Assembly: GCA_036381495.1 (NCBI GenBank) | Contig: DASVCS010000098.1 | Span: 1 to 17,917, forward strand | DNA length: 17,917 bases | Source of the DNA: DASVCS01 sp036381495 | GTDB taxonomy: Bacteria; Gemmatimonadota; Gemmatimonadetes; Longimicrobiales; RSA9 | Direction of reading: 5' to 3' | Part shown: positions 6,717 to 14,705 of the stretch, piece by piece | How positions within the stretch are numbered: position 1 is the stretch's first letter | How the letters are laid out: each line of letters starts with the position of its first letter | The notes under the pieces: generated by a model | The model's input: only the letters and a program-made list of their open reading frames with translations | The model's database searches: none | What the model was told of the DNA's origin: nothing | Translations under genes and position numbers: made by a program

Positions 6717-8494
6717 CGCCTCTCGACCTCACGAATCACGTAACCGAACATGCGCTCGTCGTTTGCGGCAACGACGAGCTCGAGGACTGGCGCCGGGATC
6801 GCAACGCCGAACTCCGGGCAGTACCACCCCTGCGCCGGCTCGCGCTCGCCGACGCGGATCGCGACGTCGTCGACGCCGAACGTTTCGATCCTTACGGTGA
6901 GGTCGGAAGACACCGCCACGAACGCATCGCCTGCACGCTCGACGCGGAATGCGGGGTGCAGATGTACGAAGCTCGCGATGCGCGCCCCGTGCGCCCCCTC
7001 GACCCGGTCCTCGACGCGCATCGTGCGCTCCCGCCACGAGACGGCCCTCCAATGGGCGGCTCGCGGGTCGTGGAACGGACCGCACCCACCCGAGAACCGG
7101 TAGGCCCCGCCGTCGTGCTCCTGCGCGGCACCGAGAATGCGGACCCGGCGGGCCAGCCGAAACGTTCCCCACACCTCCGACTGCTCGCGCCCTCCGATCA
7201 TCACGGTGTTGTGTGCGCGCGTGCTGCGCACGTACTCGCGGAGCGGATCGCCGCCGTACCCGTGGACCCCCGAGTCCACCACGACCGGCCTGCCCGACAG
7301 ATCCAACTCGTAGCTCAACGCATCGCAGTGCGCATGACCCGGCTGGTAAGGAGCCCCCGGTTCGCCACAATCGATGATCACCCGGTCGCCGGCCGGCCGG
7401 TCGATCCATCCGAAGTAACCCGTCTGTGGCAACGCGACCAGCCCGTTCGCCTCGCGGATCTCCTCCCCGAGCAAGCTCGCAAGGCGTGCGATCGTGGCAC
7501 GCGAAGGCGCCGCGCCGTTCGCGGAGTCGTTGAAGAGGTGCAACGTGCCGTCACTTCGCGAAAAGCTGCCGTACGCGGCAAGCATGCGCACGAGCCGTCG
7601 GGAAATGCGCGATGGCGGGATCGCCCCCACGGACCGCAGGAGCGCGACCAGCAGCAAGTGATCCGCGAGCGCGCAGGCATGGTACATGGGAGAGCGTTCG
7701 TAATGCCCGCCGTCGGGAAGGACCTGGGCCTGCAGCGCGGCCTGCATGCCCCCCACGCCCCGCCTCCGCCATCGTGCCGCGCGCGGCCCGCGGAAAAGCA
7801 ACCCGCCGACCGCCAGCGCCGCAAAGTTCTTCTGCAGATGATTCGCCAGAACGTGCCACTCGAGACGCTTTTCGAGGAAGGCGAGCTGCGCGCCCAGACT
7901 GCCGCGCAGCCGCTCCCGCACCGCGGTCGTCAGCGCGCCCCCGAACAGGATCAGCGCCAGCGACCAGTGTATGATGCGTTGGGACAGTGCGTACGGCTCC
8001 CAACCATCGCCGTGACCCGGAGGCGCCCCGTCGATCCAGCTCCCGGCCAACCGTTCGAACGCTTCGCGGAATCGATCATCCTGGCTCCACCGGTACGCAG
8101 CGGCCAGGTCCACGGCGTATTCGAAGTAGTGCAGGTGGTAATTCCAGAGGTGGCTCACGTACCGCCGGCACCAGTCGATCGACGACAGCGACTCGGCGTG
8201 GTTGAGAAAACGGAACTGCGCCGCGGCGACGGCCTCCGCCCGCTCGACCACGCGGTCATCCGGCTCCCCCACCCATGCGGAAGCAACGGTCCGAAACCGC
8301 TGAAGTGCCTCCTCATCGAACGGCTCCGTCGATCGAGGGAGGTACGGGGGGATGACCCGCTGGATGCGGCGGAGGGGTCGGAACACGATCTGCCGCCAGT
8401 GGAGCCGACTCACCGTACGGGCCACCAGCATGGCGTGCGCAAATCCATCCTCGATACGCATCGCGCGTCGGGGTTCCTCGCGTTGGGTATTCAC
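6713..8494 (-). CDS. Heparinase II/III-family protein (putative polysaccharide lyase)
   Basis: A 593-aa protein from the GTG start. The N-terminal half is an alpha-helical toroid of the (alpha/alpha)6 type, with LWNYHLHYFEY (116-126), ANHLQKNFAALAVGG (217-231) and DGGHYERSPMYH (261-272). The C-terminal half is the beta-sandwich heparinase II/III-like domain with GHAHCDALSYEL (386-397), VVVDSGVHGY (404-413), RSTRAHNTV (423-431) and GREQSEVWGTFR (435-446). Tyr and His of the ERSPMYH and GHAHCD segments are in the regions used for catalysis in this superfamily, which cleaves uronic-acid glycans by beta-elimination. No signal peptide is obvious, so it may act in the cytoplasm, or its export is cryptic. 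Two starts are possible: GTG 8494, which makes a GTGA overlap with the upstream stop like other junctions here, and ATG 8461. A longer reading from 8800 would run inside the preceding gene and is rejected. Substrate is unknown; the cluster's own uronic-acid polymer is the natural candidate. Confidence 0.88.
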   Translation of the reverse strand: MNTQREEPRRAMRIEDGFAHAMLVARTVSRLHWRQIVFRPLRRIQRVIPPYLPRSTEPFDEEALQRFRTVASAWVGEPDDRVVERAEAVAAAQFRFLNHAESLSSIDWCRRYVSHLWNYHLHYFEYAVDLAAAYRWSQDDRFREAFERLAGSWIDGAPPGHGDGWEPYALSQRIIHWSLALILFGGALTTAVRERLRGSLGAQLAFLEKRLEWHVLANHLQKNFAALAVGGLLFRGPRAARWRRRGVGGMQAALQAQVLPDGGHYERSPMYHACALADHLLLVALLRSVGAIPPSRISRRLVRMLAAYGSFSRSDGTLHLFNDSANGAAPSRATIARLASLLGEEIREANGLVALPQTGYFGWIDRPAGDRVIIDCGEPGAPYQPGHAHCDALSYELDLSGRPVVVDSGVHGYGGDPLREYVRSTRAHNTVMIGGREQSEVWGTFRLARRVRILGAAQEHDGGAYRFSGGCGPFHDPRAAHWRAVSWRERTMRVEDRVEGAHGARIASFVHLHPAFRVERAGDAFVAVSSDLTVRIETFGVDDVAIRVGEREPAQGWYCPEFGVAIPAPVLELVVAANDERMFGYVIREVERR

Positions 8495-9741
8495 AGCGGC
8501 ATCGCCGTAGGCCGGCCGGCGCCGTCGTGAGCCGCACCGCCGCGACTCGCCATCTCGGTCGCGCCGAGCGCCAGGCGGAACAGCGCGCGATGGCCCTCCA
8601 CCGCACCGTCCTCGCGAAGGATCCGCTCCGCGTACGCCTGCGCTCCCCGCGACCACCGCGCGTGCGTGGCCGAATCCATCCGGACCAGTTCCTGGAGGAT
8701 TTCCCGAAAGCGGCCCCCATCGTCCAGCGGAACGTCCCAGCCCGCGCCCTCCGCGGCGAGTCCGCGCCACGGCGTACGGTCGCTGAGTAACACAGGGCAA
8801 CCGGCACGAAGCGCCTCGATGATCACGTGCCCGTAGTTTTCGCCGAGCGTGGGGAAAAGGAAGAGATCATAGGATGCGAAGACCCGGCCCACCTCCGACG
8901 GCGGCACGGGCCCGCGATACCGCACCTGAACGCTTGCCGGCAACCGTTCGGCCACTCGCCGGCATTCCGACCAGTACGTCGCATCCTCGATCGGCCCGTA
9001 GATGTCGAAGTGAATGCACCCGTCCAACCCGCCGAGCATTCCGAGAGCGCCGACGAGATTCTTCTTTCGCGCAATTCGCGAGAGAAAGACGATCCGCAAC
9101 GCCCCCGGCACCTTGTCGGGGACGATACGCGAACCACGCGATGACTCCCCGCCCGTCTCTCGCGCCGGGATGTTCGGGGCGACGACGATCCGTGCGTCGG
9201 CCCCGAACCAGTGCCCGATCTCTGCTGCCTCTTCGCGCGACGACGCTTGCCAGATCACGTGGCTGTACAGGCCCATCGAGCGGGCAGCGGTCAGATACGC
9301 CCGCTTCTTGGGCCACTTCAAGCCGAGCGCGCCCGGCGACAACTCGCCGCGCGGTGCAACGATCACCGGCACGCCGCGGAAGAAACCCAGACGCCGCAAC
9401 AATATCGGCCGGAGCGTGAACGCGGGCGAGAAGAAACTGTTCAGGTAGAGCGCGGCCGGCCGTGCGTCCCGGACCAGCCCGAGCAGGCGACGCGCTCGAA
9501 GCGATGCACGCGATGCGTAGAACACATCGACATTGCCCACGCGGACCCAACGATCACGTGGGATCCCCGGATAGGGCGCGTCATCCCCGGAATCCCGATC
9601 CGACGTGACCAGACGAAACCGGAACTCATCGCCGAGACGGTCGAACAGGTTCGCGAGCGTCCGCACTGGACCGCCGTGCTTGAAACCGGGCAGGTAACCC
9701 TGGTTGAAGACGAGAATGGTCCCGTCAATTCGAGAGGCCAA
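8491..9741 (-). CDS. GT4 family glycosyltransferase (TTG start)
   Basis: A 416-aa GT-B glycosyltransferase. The N-terminal acceptor domain begins almost at once with ILVFNQGYLPGFKHGGPVR (9-27), a segment shared by a polysaccharide-cluster branch of GT4. The C-terminal donor domain has FLSRIARKKN (219-228), FDIYGP (245-250) and the catalytic E-x7-E as E301 and E309 in GENYGHVIIEALRAGCPVL, followed by SDRTPWRGL. The start is TTG at 9741, overlapping the wzy stop by 17 bases. No ATG or GTG lies in frame close to the conserved N-terminus, and GAGGAG (complement of 9746-9751) sits four bases before the TTG. The C-terminal 25 residues are low in conserved features. It presumably adds one sugar of the repeat unit at the cytoplasmic membrane face; donor unknown. 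Confidence 0.88.
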   Translation of the reverse strand: MASRIDGTILVFNQGYLPGFKHGGPVRTLANLFDRLGDEFRFRLVTSDRDSGDDAPYPGIPRDRWVRVGNVDVFYASRASLRARRLLGLVRDARPAALYLNSFFSPAFTLRPILLRRLGFFRGVPVIVAPRGELSPGALGLKWPKKRAYLTAARSMGLYSHVIWQASSREEAAEIGHWFGADARIVVAPNIPARETGGESSRGSRIVPDKVPGALRIVFLSRIARKKNLVGALGMLGGLDGCIHFDIYGPIEDATYWSECRRVAERLPASVQVRYRGPVPPSEVGRVFASYDLFLFPTLGENYGHVIIEALRAGCPVLLSDRTPWRGLAAEGAGWDVPLDDGGRFREILQELVRMDSATHARWSRGAQAYAERILREDGAVEGHRALFRLALGATEMASRGGAAHDGAGRPTAMPL

Positions 9742-11050
9742 TGCTCTCCTCGTACTCCTTCGCCGCTGCGAGATACGACCCGACCAGGATGAAAAGGTCC
9801 GAGCCGAACGTCGCGCCGTAGATGACGTTCCCCTTCAATCCCAGGATGAGTGTGCCGAGCACGGCCACCAGCGTCGCCAGACAGACCTGCCCATGCCAGT
9901 TCCGGCAGAGGAACTCCCTGTAGCGCCGCGACCGCACACGCGCCAGGAGGACGAAGACCGGAAGGATGAGGAGCCCGTACAGAGCCAGCCCGACCGCGCC
10001 ATACCTGAACATCAGTAAGAACGGCGTGCTGTGGATATGGTGGAACAGCCCCGGCGCGCTTCCGCCCTCCTCGCTCTTCATCGGAAACCCCGGCGCGGCC
10101 CGAAACTCCGCGCCGTGGCCCAGCCCGGTCAGGAATGCCAGCGGCACGCGTGTCGTCGCCAGTGCGTGCATCGCACCCGCACCTTCAGCGACCCGCTCGA
10201 ACGAGCTCGCATCCGCGACGCGCGGACCGGAGATCGTGTACGTCAGTCGTTGCGCCACCATGGCGTTGAGGCCGGTGACGTGGCCGGCGAAGCCGAAGAG
10301 GCCGATGAGCACGGCCACGAATCCCAGGGCGCGCGCACGGCGTGTGGACAGTACGAGCGTCATGGTCAGGGTAAACGCGATGAGGATCCAGGTGCCACGC
10401 TTGAAGCTGAGGACGGACAGCGCGACCAGGATCGCCAGGACAACGCTCCAACCGACCGCTCGCGCCGGCGCATAGCTTCCGTGTGTAACCCTGAGAAGTA
10501 CGTACGAAAGCACAAAACTGCCCACGTAGTACTGAAGGAGTCCGGCGCCGTAGAAGACACCCTTCGCGGCGAACACCGCCTTCACCACGCCGCCCACCAG
10601 GGCCGCGGCGAAAGCGATCGCGATCGTGAGGCGAATGAACCGGTCGCGAAACGCTTCGCTCCCAGGGAACACAGAGAAGAGAACGACGATGCTGATCCAC
10701 GGAAGGACAGCCCGATACAGGTCGCCGACGGTGTACCCGATCGAGTTGCCCGCAGCCGGCGTCAGGATGAGGATGCCCGCGAAGTACGCGAGCGCCGCCA
10801 ACGAAATACATATGTAGTAGCGGGCGAACCGGTTGGCGAACACGAGGGGCCGTCCGACGGCCACGGCGGCCGCGAGCACCACGAACGCGAGAACGTAGAC
10901 GAATCCGTCGAGCAACCCGTTGATGCGCACGAGGACCGCCATCTGCGCATCCGAGGGCTGCACGGCGGCGATGTACGCGTTGACAGCGAAGGAGAGCAAA
11001 CCTGGCAATGTGAACGCCAGCGCCATCAACGTCGGGAACAGAGCGGTCAT
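9725..11050 (-). CDS. wzy: Wzy-like O-antigen/polysaccharide polymerase
   Basis: A 441-aa, strongly hydrophobic protein with roughly ten to twelve predicted membrane segments and one large central extracytoplasmic loop (about 260-345, containing the HHIHSTPFLLMFRYG stretch near its end). Wzy proteins share little sequence, so the call rests on topology, length and position. It is the only polytopic protein here besides the flippase and the priming enzyme. The IHSTPF-xx-xxRYG-xxG pattern resembles the conserved loop-to-TM junction of Wzy/O-antigen ligase (WaaL) family proteins. Polymerase is preferred over ligase because wzx and wzz are in the same locus. It would join flipped lipid-linked repeat units in the periplasm. 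The ATG at 11050 overlaps the upstream stop by ATGA; its last 17 bases overlap the next gene. Confidence 0.8.
   Translation of the reverse strand: MTALFPTLMALAFTLPGLLSFAVNAYIAAVQPSDAQMAVLVRINGLLDGFVYVLAFVVLAAAVAVGRPLVFANRFARYYICISLAALAYFAGILILTPAAGNSIGYTVGDLYRAVLPWISIVVLFSVFPGSEAFRDRFIRLTIAIAFAAALVGGVVKAVFAAKGVFYGAGLLQYYVGSFVLSYVLLRVTHGSYAPARAVGWSVVLAILVALSVLSFKRGTWILIAFTLTMTLVLSTRRARALGFVAVLIGLFGFAGHVTGLNAMVAQRLTYTISGPRVADASSFERVAEGAGAMHALATTRVPLAFLTGLGHGAEFRAAPGFPMKSEEGGSAPGLFHHIHSTPFLLMFRYGAVGLALYGLLILPVFVLLARVRSRRYREFLCRNWHGQVCLATLVAVLGTLILGLKGNVIYGATFGSDLFILVGSYLAAAKEYEESIGLSN
9746..9751 (-). promoter_or_regulatory. Shine-Dalgarno GAGGAG for the TTG-started glycosyltransferase
   Basis: On the minus strand GAGGAG is followed by AGCA and then TTG (9741-9739). 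It lies inside the last codons of wzy. This spacing is what decides the rare TTG as the start of the glycosyltransferase, since the family's conserved N-terminus begins only nine residues later. Confidence 0.55.
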
Positions 11051-12354
11051 CCGCGATCCATTGCCGTCGCTACCGCGGCCGCGGCTGCGGCCAATGGCGC
11101 TCCGCCATCCTCACCCGGCGCGCCGAATCCATCCCGGTAGAGTGCCACGAGCCGCTCGGCTTCCGACTCCCAGCTCACGCGTACGGCCAACGCCTCCGCG
11201 TTTTGCCGGTATTTTCGCTGACGATCGGGATCCAGCATGACACGGAGCATCTCGGCCACTCGCCGGTAGTCGAGCGGATCGACGACCTCGCCCACGGGAC
11301 CGATCCCGTTGTCCAGCACGAACTTCGGCAGCGTTCGATTATCGGCCGCGAGGATCGGAACCCGTGCCATGATGGATTGGAAGAGCTTGTTCGGTGCGTT
11401 GATCGAATTGTTTTCCGAATCCTCGCGGTAGAGCGCCGTGGAGACATCTGCACCGCTGATGTACCGGACGACCTCCGCCGGCGGGAAGGGCCCGACGAAG
11501 TGGATCCGATCCATTGGCACGGCGTGCCGCTCCGCGTACCCCCGGAGATACTCGCGGAATTCTTCGATGCGGCCGACGCCCATGATCACGAAATGGACAT
11601 CCTCGTCGAGGAACGGGAGTGCCCGAGCGACGATTTCAATGCCCCGCCGCTCCCGCGCGAGGAAGCCGACATAGAGCACGATCCGTGCATCGCCCGGCAA
11701 CCCCGCCGCGACGCGCAGCCTCCGCGGCTCCAGATCATCCCGCCGGACGTATGGCGGGCGGTTCGCGATGACGGCCACGGGTCTACGATACCGGCGGCTC
11801 ATGATGCCGGCGATCGGCTCGTTCACCGTGATGACGGCGGTGCTCAGGCGCACGAGGAACCGCTCGTAGATCGCCTGCAAGGCGCGGAGTATCGGGTTCC
11901 CCGCGCGCACCTCCAGCTCGTGCGCATCATACACGATCCGGGCACCGTGGACCAGCCGTCCCAGGATGCAGAACAACCCCGGCGTCAGGTCGTGCGAGTG
12001 AAGGACATCGACCCGCGCTCGCAAGATGATCCACGAGAACCGGCAGAACAGCTCGATCGCCTGCGCCAGCTTGCGGATGGGCGCCGGCAGGCGCCGCCAT
12101 TCCCGCGACCGCAGCACCACCGGCCGGACCTCGATCCCCGCAAGCGCCGTCCGGAGCGCCCGGCGTGCTTCCGCAGCCGTCGGAATCGACACGGTCGACC
12201 GCGGATCCTCGACGTACACGATGCGCACGCGATGACCCGCGTCACGTAGCGCAATCGCCTCCTTCTGCACCCGCGCATCGAAGAGGAGCGGTTGCACCGA
12301 CAGCATGCAAACGCGCAACGTCTCGGACGACGAACGGTTGTTCCCTACCTGCAT
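11047..12354 (-). CDS. GT4-like glycosyltransferase lacking the usual E-x7-E glutamates
   Basis: A 435-aa GT-B fold protein. Visible landmarks are VCMLSVQPLLFDARVQKEA (15-33), LHSHDLTPGLF (118-128), VYDAHELEVRAGN (141-153), YVGFLARERRGIE (228-240) and APNKLFQSIMARVPILAAD (320-338). In GT4 the last motif normally reads PNKLFE with a catalytic-site Glu; here Gln326 replaces it, and the residue eight before it is Ile. The enzyme may be a divergent member or have altered activity. A low-complexity Ala-rich tail (LAAAAAAVATAM, 421-432) ends it, encoded by DNA that folds into an inverted repeat just before the wzy start. The ATG at 12354 is six bases after the stop of the epimerase gene, with only a weak GAGG upstream. 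The stop overlaps the wzy ATG. It resembles the GT4 at 13497-14675 in its HSHD/DAHE and PNKLF layout, so the two may be paralogues. Confidence 0.85.
   Translation of the reverse strand: MQVGNNRSSSETLRVCMLSVQPLLFDARVQKEAIALRDAGHRVRIVYVEDPRSTVSIPTAAEARRALRTALAGIEVRPVVLRSREWRRLPAPIRKLAQAIELFCRFSWIILRARVDVLHSHDLTPGLFCILGRLVHGARIVYDAHELEVRAGNPILRALQAIYERFLVRLSTAVITVNEPIAGIMSRRYRRPVAVIANRPPYVRRDDLEPRRLRVAAGLPGDARIVLYVGFLARERRGIEIVARALPFLDEDVHFVIMGVGRIEEFREYLRGYAERHAVPMDRIHFVGPFPPAEVVRYISGADVSTALYREDSENNSINAPNKLFQSIMARVPILAADNRTLPKFVLDNGIGPVGEVVDPLDYRRVAEMLRVMLDPDRQRKYRQNAEALAVRVSWESEAERLVALYRDGFGAPGEDGGAPLAAAAAAVATAMDRG
11058..11097 (-). repeat. Nested inverted repeat at the glycosyltransferase/wzy junction
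   Basis: Arms CCATTGCCG (11058-11066) and CGGCCAATGG (11088-11097) pair with one bulged base and enclose a perfect 12-base palindrome, CCGCGGCCGCGG (11073-11084). On the minus-strand mRNA this would be a strong stem-loop ending about 8 bases before the wzy ATG (11050). It lies within the Ala-rich C-terminal codons of the upstream gene and has no U-tract, so it is not an intrinsic terminator. It could affect translation of wzy, or be a by-product of GC-rich Ala codons. Confidence 0.5.
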
Positions 12355-12360
12355 CGAGCT

Positions 12361-13500
12361 TCAGCCTCGTCGTTCGCCCTGCCGCGTCCCGCCGTCCGGC
12401 CGCCCATCACGGCGGCTGGGCCCTTCGCTCAGGATCCGTGCGATGCGCCGTGCGGCACTGCCATCGCCGTAGATCGTGGCGGGCGCATCCGTATCCGGTG
12501 GCGTCGCCGTCAGGATCCGGTCCACCATGGCGTGCTCGTCGTCGGGCGGCGCAAGGCGGTTCCAACCCGCATCGACCAGTTCGACCCATTCGGTTTCCGT
12601 GCGGAGCGTCACGCACGGAGCGCCGGCGAAGAACGCCTCCTTCTGCACTCCTCCCGAGTCGGTCGCGACGACGCGCGCCCCCTTCAGGAGCATGAGCATG
12701 TCGAGGTAGCCGACCGGCTCGATGATCCGGACTCTGTCCGAATTCGGCAAGGCCAACCCGTACCGCTCGATCGCGGCGCGCGTCCTCGGGTGCAGCGGAA
12801 GCACGACCGGCACCTCAGCCGCGACGCGCGCCAGCGCACACAGAATCGCCGACAGCCGGGCCGGACTGTCCGTGTTCTCCGCCCGATGCACGGTAGCCAC
12901 GACATACCCGCCATCGTCGAGTCCCAGCCGTTCGCGGATGTCGCTGAGGTGCTCCGCGCGCGCCGCGAACAGGATGGCGGCATCGTACATCACATCGCCC
13001 ACCAGGTGGATCCGGCGTTCGTCGAACCCTTCGCGCCGCAGGTTCTCGACCGCCGTCGCCGTCGGGCAGAAAAGAAGCTCTGCGGCGTGGTCGGTCAGGA
13101 CCCGGTTGACCTCTTCGGGCATTCGACGATTGAACGACCGTAATCCGGCCTCGATGTGGGCCACGGGGATGTGAAGCTTTGCCGCGGCGAGCGCTCCCGC
13201 GAGCGTGGAATTCGTATCCCCGTAGACGACGACCCAATCGGGCTCCTCGGTCACGAGAACCGCTTCGATCCCCTCGAGCATCCGGGCCGTCTGTCGGCCG
13301 TGGCTGTCCGACCCGACGCCGAGATTCACGTCGGGCGCGCGGATGCCGAGCTCCTCGAAAAAACGCCCCGCCATCGCGTGGTCGTAATGTTGGCCCGTGT
13401 GAACGAGGATCTCGGAAATCCCGTCGGTCGCGAGGGCGCGGCTCAGCGGCGCCGCCTTCACGAACTGGGGCCGCGCACCAACTACCGTCAGAACCTTCAT
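12361..13500 (-). CDS. wbpI: WbpI-type non-hydrolysing UDP-sugar 2-epimerase
   Basis: A 379-aa GT-B-fold epimerase of the WecB/WbpI family. Motifs are GARPQFVKA (8-16), HTGQHYD (34-40), YGDTNSTLAGALAA (93-106), HIEAGLRSFNRRMPEE (115-130), GDVMYDAAILFA (168-179), VHRAENTD (204-211), DSGGVQKEAFFAG (281-293) and TEWVELV (303-309). The residues ARPQFVKA (where WecB has TRPEAIK), the DSHGRQTARML segment (65-75) and GDVM-x-D-xA-xxFAxRA match what I know of WbpI/WlbD. Those enzymes convert UDP-GlcNAc3NAcA to UDP-ManNAc3NAcA. A generic UDP-GlcNAc 2-epimerase is the alternative, but the WbpD-type acetyltransferase upstream supports WbpI. The ATG at 13500 overlaps the upstream stop by ATGA; reading from 13962 would run inside that gene and is rejected. 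The last 25 residues are Arg/Gly-rich and not conserved. Confidence 0.88.
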   Translation of the reverse strand: MKVLTVVGARPQFVKAAPLSRALATDGISEILVHTGQHYDHAMAGRFFEELGIRAPDVNLGVGSDSHGRQTARMLEGIEAVLVTEEPDWVVVYGDTNSTLAGALAAAKLHIPVAHIEAGLRSFNRRMPEEVNRVLTDHAAELLFCPTATAVENLRREGFDERRIHLVGDVMYDAAILFAARAEHLSDIRERLGLDDGGYVVATVHRAENTDSPARLSAILCALARVAAEVPVVLPLHPRTRAAIERYGLALPNSDRVRIIEPVGYLDMLMLLKGARVVATDSGGVQKEAFFAGAPCVTLRTETEWVELVDAGWNRLAPPDDEHAMVDRILTATPPDTDAPATIYGDGSAARRIARILSEGPSRRDGRPDGGTRQGERRG

Positions 13501-14675
13501 GAATCGCGCATTCGCTCGATCCCCCCGCCCGCCCGGCTTCGGCGGGAGACGGCACGATCGACGAGAGAGAGGACCCTTTCCCGGTTCGCCTCCGCGCAGA
13601 GCCGCGGAGCGGCGGCATGCGCCCGCAACTTGTACTCCGCAATCCGGTCCGGGCCGCATGCCGAGATCTTTTCGGCGAGCGCCTCGGGCGAGAAATCCTT
13701 CGCGACGACGCCGACTCCGTATTCGGTGACCACGCGTGCCATTTCCGGCGAAGGCCCGATGGCGACGGCCAACCGCGCCTGGATGAACTCGAACAGCTTG
13801 TTCGGAAGCGCGTACCGCGTGTTGAAGCTCACGGGCTCGAGCAGGTAAACGCCCATGTCGTAGCGGTTCAGGAAGCGCGACAGCTCGAGCATCGGCACCG
13901 GATCGACAAGCTGGACTCGCGGGTTCCGTCGCGCCAGGCGAGCGAGTTTCGCTCGGTACCACTTCGGCCCGCCGACCAGGACCAGATCGAGACCGAACCG
14001 CTCGTCCAGGTAATCCATCATCTGGATCATGCGTTCGATTTTCCGGCTCGGCGTCGCGCCGCCGTGGTGCACCAGCCGGATCCTGCCCGCGGGGTCCGGC
14101 GGCCCGGGCTCGAGGTCCTCGTGGTCCGGCGCGTTCGTCACCACGATCGCGCGGACCCCCGTGTCCCGCTCATACTGCCGCGCGATCGCCTCCCCGACGG
14201 TCATCATCCCGTCCACCTGCGGGATGTATTCGCGACAGAGCGCGGTCGCGAATCCCTGGAAGAACAGCCGGAACAGCAGGCGGTCTTCGAACTGGCGCGG
14301 CGCGTATTCGTGTGCGTCGAACACGACGGCGGCCCCTCGCGCCAACCTCAAGGCCAGGGGCAGCGTCTCGATGTCATTGGCCAGGACGACATCGACCGAC
14401 CGGCCGTCCAACGCCGACAACACGGATCGAACGCGCGGCTGCTCCCAGTAGAAACGCCCGTATTGGCCCGTCAGTAACTGGACCGCCGACCGCAATCTTG
14501 CCGGATAGGACTTGCGAGTGCGCGTGACCGGAAGGAATTCGACGCCAGGGATTTGCGGGTCGGCGTAACCCGCCGCGAGGACGTCGAAGCGGTCCGTGAG
14601 GAATCGGATTTGACGGTGGACGCGCGGATCCCTTCCAAGATCGCTGAACGCAAGGACGAGCGCCTTCAGACGCAT
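13497..14675 (-). CDS. GT4-like glycosyltransferase
   Basis: A 392-aa GT-B fold glycosyltransferase. The N-terminal domain has AFSDLGRDPRVHRQIRFL (9-26), VLANDIETLPLAL (97-109) and VVFDAHEYAPRQF (117-129). The C-terminal domain has IRLVHHGGATPSRKIERM (199-216), LVGGPKWYRAKL (233-244) and YALPNKLFEFIQARLAVAIG (288-307). Glu296 is the second Glu of the usual GT4 pair; the first position holds Tyr288, which is common in this PNKLFE branch. It starts at ATG 14675, 30 bases after the preceding stop, and its end overlaps the WbpI-type gene. It likely adds one sugar to the growing lipid-linked unit at the inner face of the membrane. The donor is not assignable. Its layout parallels the GT4 at 11047-12354, but there the corresponding Glu is lost. 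Confidence 0.87.
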   Translation of the reverse strand: MRLKALVLAFSDLGRDPRVHRQIRFLTDRFDVLAAGYADPQIPGVEFLPVTRTRKSYPARLRSAVQLLTGQYGRFYWEQPRVRSVLSALDGRSVDVVLANDIETLPLALRLARGAAVVFDAHEYAPRQFEDRLLFRLFFQGFATALCREYIPQVDGMMTVGEAIARQYERDTGVRAIVVTNAPDHEDLEPGPPDPAGRIRLVHHGGATPSRKIERMIQMMDYLDERFGLDLVLVGGPKWYRAKLARLARRNPRVQLVDPVPMLELSRFLNRYDMGVYLLEPVSFNTRYALPNKLFEFIQARLAVAIGPSPEMARVVTEYGVGVVAKDFSPEALAEKISACGPDRIAEYKLRAHAAAPRLCAEANRERVLSLVDRAVSRRSRAGGGIERMRDS

Positions 14676-14705
14676 GGTGTGCCGCTCCGGCGCTGCCGTG
14701 CCGGT

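Noticed and set aside
6956..8530. 524-codon plus-strand open frame
   Set aside because: Antisense to the heparinase II/III gene, whose catalytic-region motifs are intact; no family features.
12361..13962. Longer start for the 2-epimerase and likewise for the priming transferase (4672) and heparinase (8800)
   Set aside because: These extensions lie within the upstream coding genes and encode Arg-rich sequence; the family-conserved N-termini begin at the overlapping start codons chosen.
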